Shown here in pieces: positions 5,713-6,134 of a stretch of 6,134 nucleotides of DNA. Origin of the DNA: Candidatus Competibacteraceae bacterium. GTDB lineage: Bacteria > Pseudomonadota > Gammaproteobacteria > Competibacterales > Competibacteraceae. Position 1 is the stretch's first letter. Each line of letters opens with the position of its first letter. Where the stretch lies: assembly GCA_020445005.1 (NCBI GenBank), contig JAGRHM010000615.1:1-6134 (forward strand). Direction: 5' to 3'. The translations under genes were made by a program, and so were the position numbers. The notes below the pieces were generated by a model. The model was not told the origin of the DNA. It saw nothing but the letters and a program-made list of their open reading frames with translations, and made no database searches.

Positions 5713-6134
5713 ATGAATGACATGAATCAGGATATGACGAGCGTCATAGAGGCCCAGATGACAGCGATTGGCCAACGCGCCCGCGCGGCTTCGCGCATCG
5801 TGGGGTGCGCGGAAACCCAGGCCAAGGACGCCGCTCTGCTGGCGATTGCCGAAGCCCTGGAAGCGGCTGAAACCACGTTGTTAACGGAGAATCGGCTGGA
5901 TATGGAAGCAGGTCGCGCCGCCGGCCTAGAACCAGCGCTGCTGGATCGCCTGGAAATCACGCCCAAGGGCGTCAAGGCCATGGCTCAGGGGTTGCGAGAG
6001 ATCGCCGCCCAAACCGATCCGGTTGGAGAAATCACCGATCTCAAATACCGTCCTTCCGGCATCCAAGTGGGGCGGATGCGCGTCCCGCTGGGCGTCATTG
6101 GCGTCATCTACGAATCCCGGCCCAACGTAACCGC
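5713..6134 (+). CDS. proA: Gamma-glutamyl phosphate reductase ProA, 5' part
   Basis: ProA reduces gamma-glutamyl phosphate with NADPH to glutamate semialdehyde, the second step of proline synthesis after ProB, in the cytoplasm. About 140 codons are present and the frame runs off the right edge. The visible part aligns throughout with gammaproteobacterial ProA as I remember it: [93 protein letters not shown]. The last segment is the conserved nucleotide-binding approach of the aldehyde dehydrogenase fold. The catalytic Cys lies beyond the window. The start is uncertain: seven in-frame ATGs occur (5659, 5665, 5698, 5713, 5722, 5734, 5758). I chose 5713 for its upstream TGAGG; 5734 (MTSVIEAQM...) would give the N-terminal length closest to Pseudomonas ProA. 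proA following holA, often with nadD next, is a usual order in non-enteric gammaproteobacteria. No proB is visible here. Confidence 0.95.
   Translation, partial: MNDMNQDMTSVIEAQMTAIGQRARAASRIVGCAETQAKDAALLAIAEALEAAETTLLTENRLDMEAGRAAGLEPALLDRLEITPKGVKAMAQGLREIAAQTDPVGEITDLKYRPSGIQVGRMRVPLGVIGVIYESRPNVT

Overview
The window looks like chromosomal DNA of a moderately GC-rich gammaproteobacterium. The best evidence is the run lptE-holA-proA on the + strand, a gene order common in gammaproteobacteria outside the enterics (often leuS-lptE-holA-proA-nadD). The LptE, HolA and ProA sequences all resemble gammaproteobacterial homologues. A sludge- or granule-forming lineage such as Competibacteraceae would fit a large surface protein beside these genes, but that is a guess from memory and nothing here proves it.

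Positions 1-4052 hold the 3' part of one very large gene whose start lies upstream of the window. Its product reads as a modular extracellular protein: (i) an irregular right-handed beta-helix ending in a choice-of-anchor Q-like signature (residues ~25-296); (ii) six tandem prealbumin-like/SpaA-like beta-sandwich repeats (302-870), each with a conserved Lys, Glu, Gly-Trp and Cys pair; (iii) two Tandem-95/cadherin-like Ig repeats with NDxDPDGN motifs (874-1069); (iv) a short Thr/Pro linker; (v) two copies of a ~130-residue C-terminal module (1086-1349). No transmembrane anchor, LPXTG, PEP-CTERM or autotransporter barrel follows. GC content climbs along the gene, from about 49% at the left edge to about 72% in the C-terminal modules (hand counts of 240-base blocks).

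Positions 4112-6134 hold housekeeping genes: lptE (outer-membrane lipoprotein of the LPS transporter), holA (delta subunit of the DNA polymerase III clamp loader) and the first 140 codons or so of proA (proline biosynthesis). Spacings of 8 and about 54 bases suggest a single transcription unit. These genes share a genomic neighbourhood rather than a pathway. The surface-protein gene occupies the place directly before lptE where leuS is often found.

The observation most worth following is in the six-repeat stalk. All six repeats keep Lys and Glu at the positions used for intramolecular isopeptide bonds in Gram-positive CnaB/SpaA domains. The partner Asn is kept in repeats 1, 2, 4 and 6 and replaced by Ser in repeats 3 and 5. 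I saw no RNA genes, CRISPR arrays, insertion sequences or convincing promoters or terminators.
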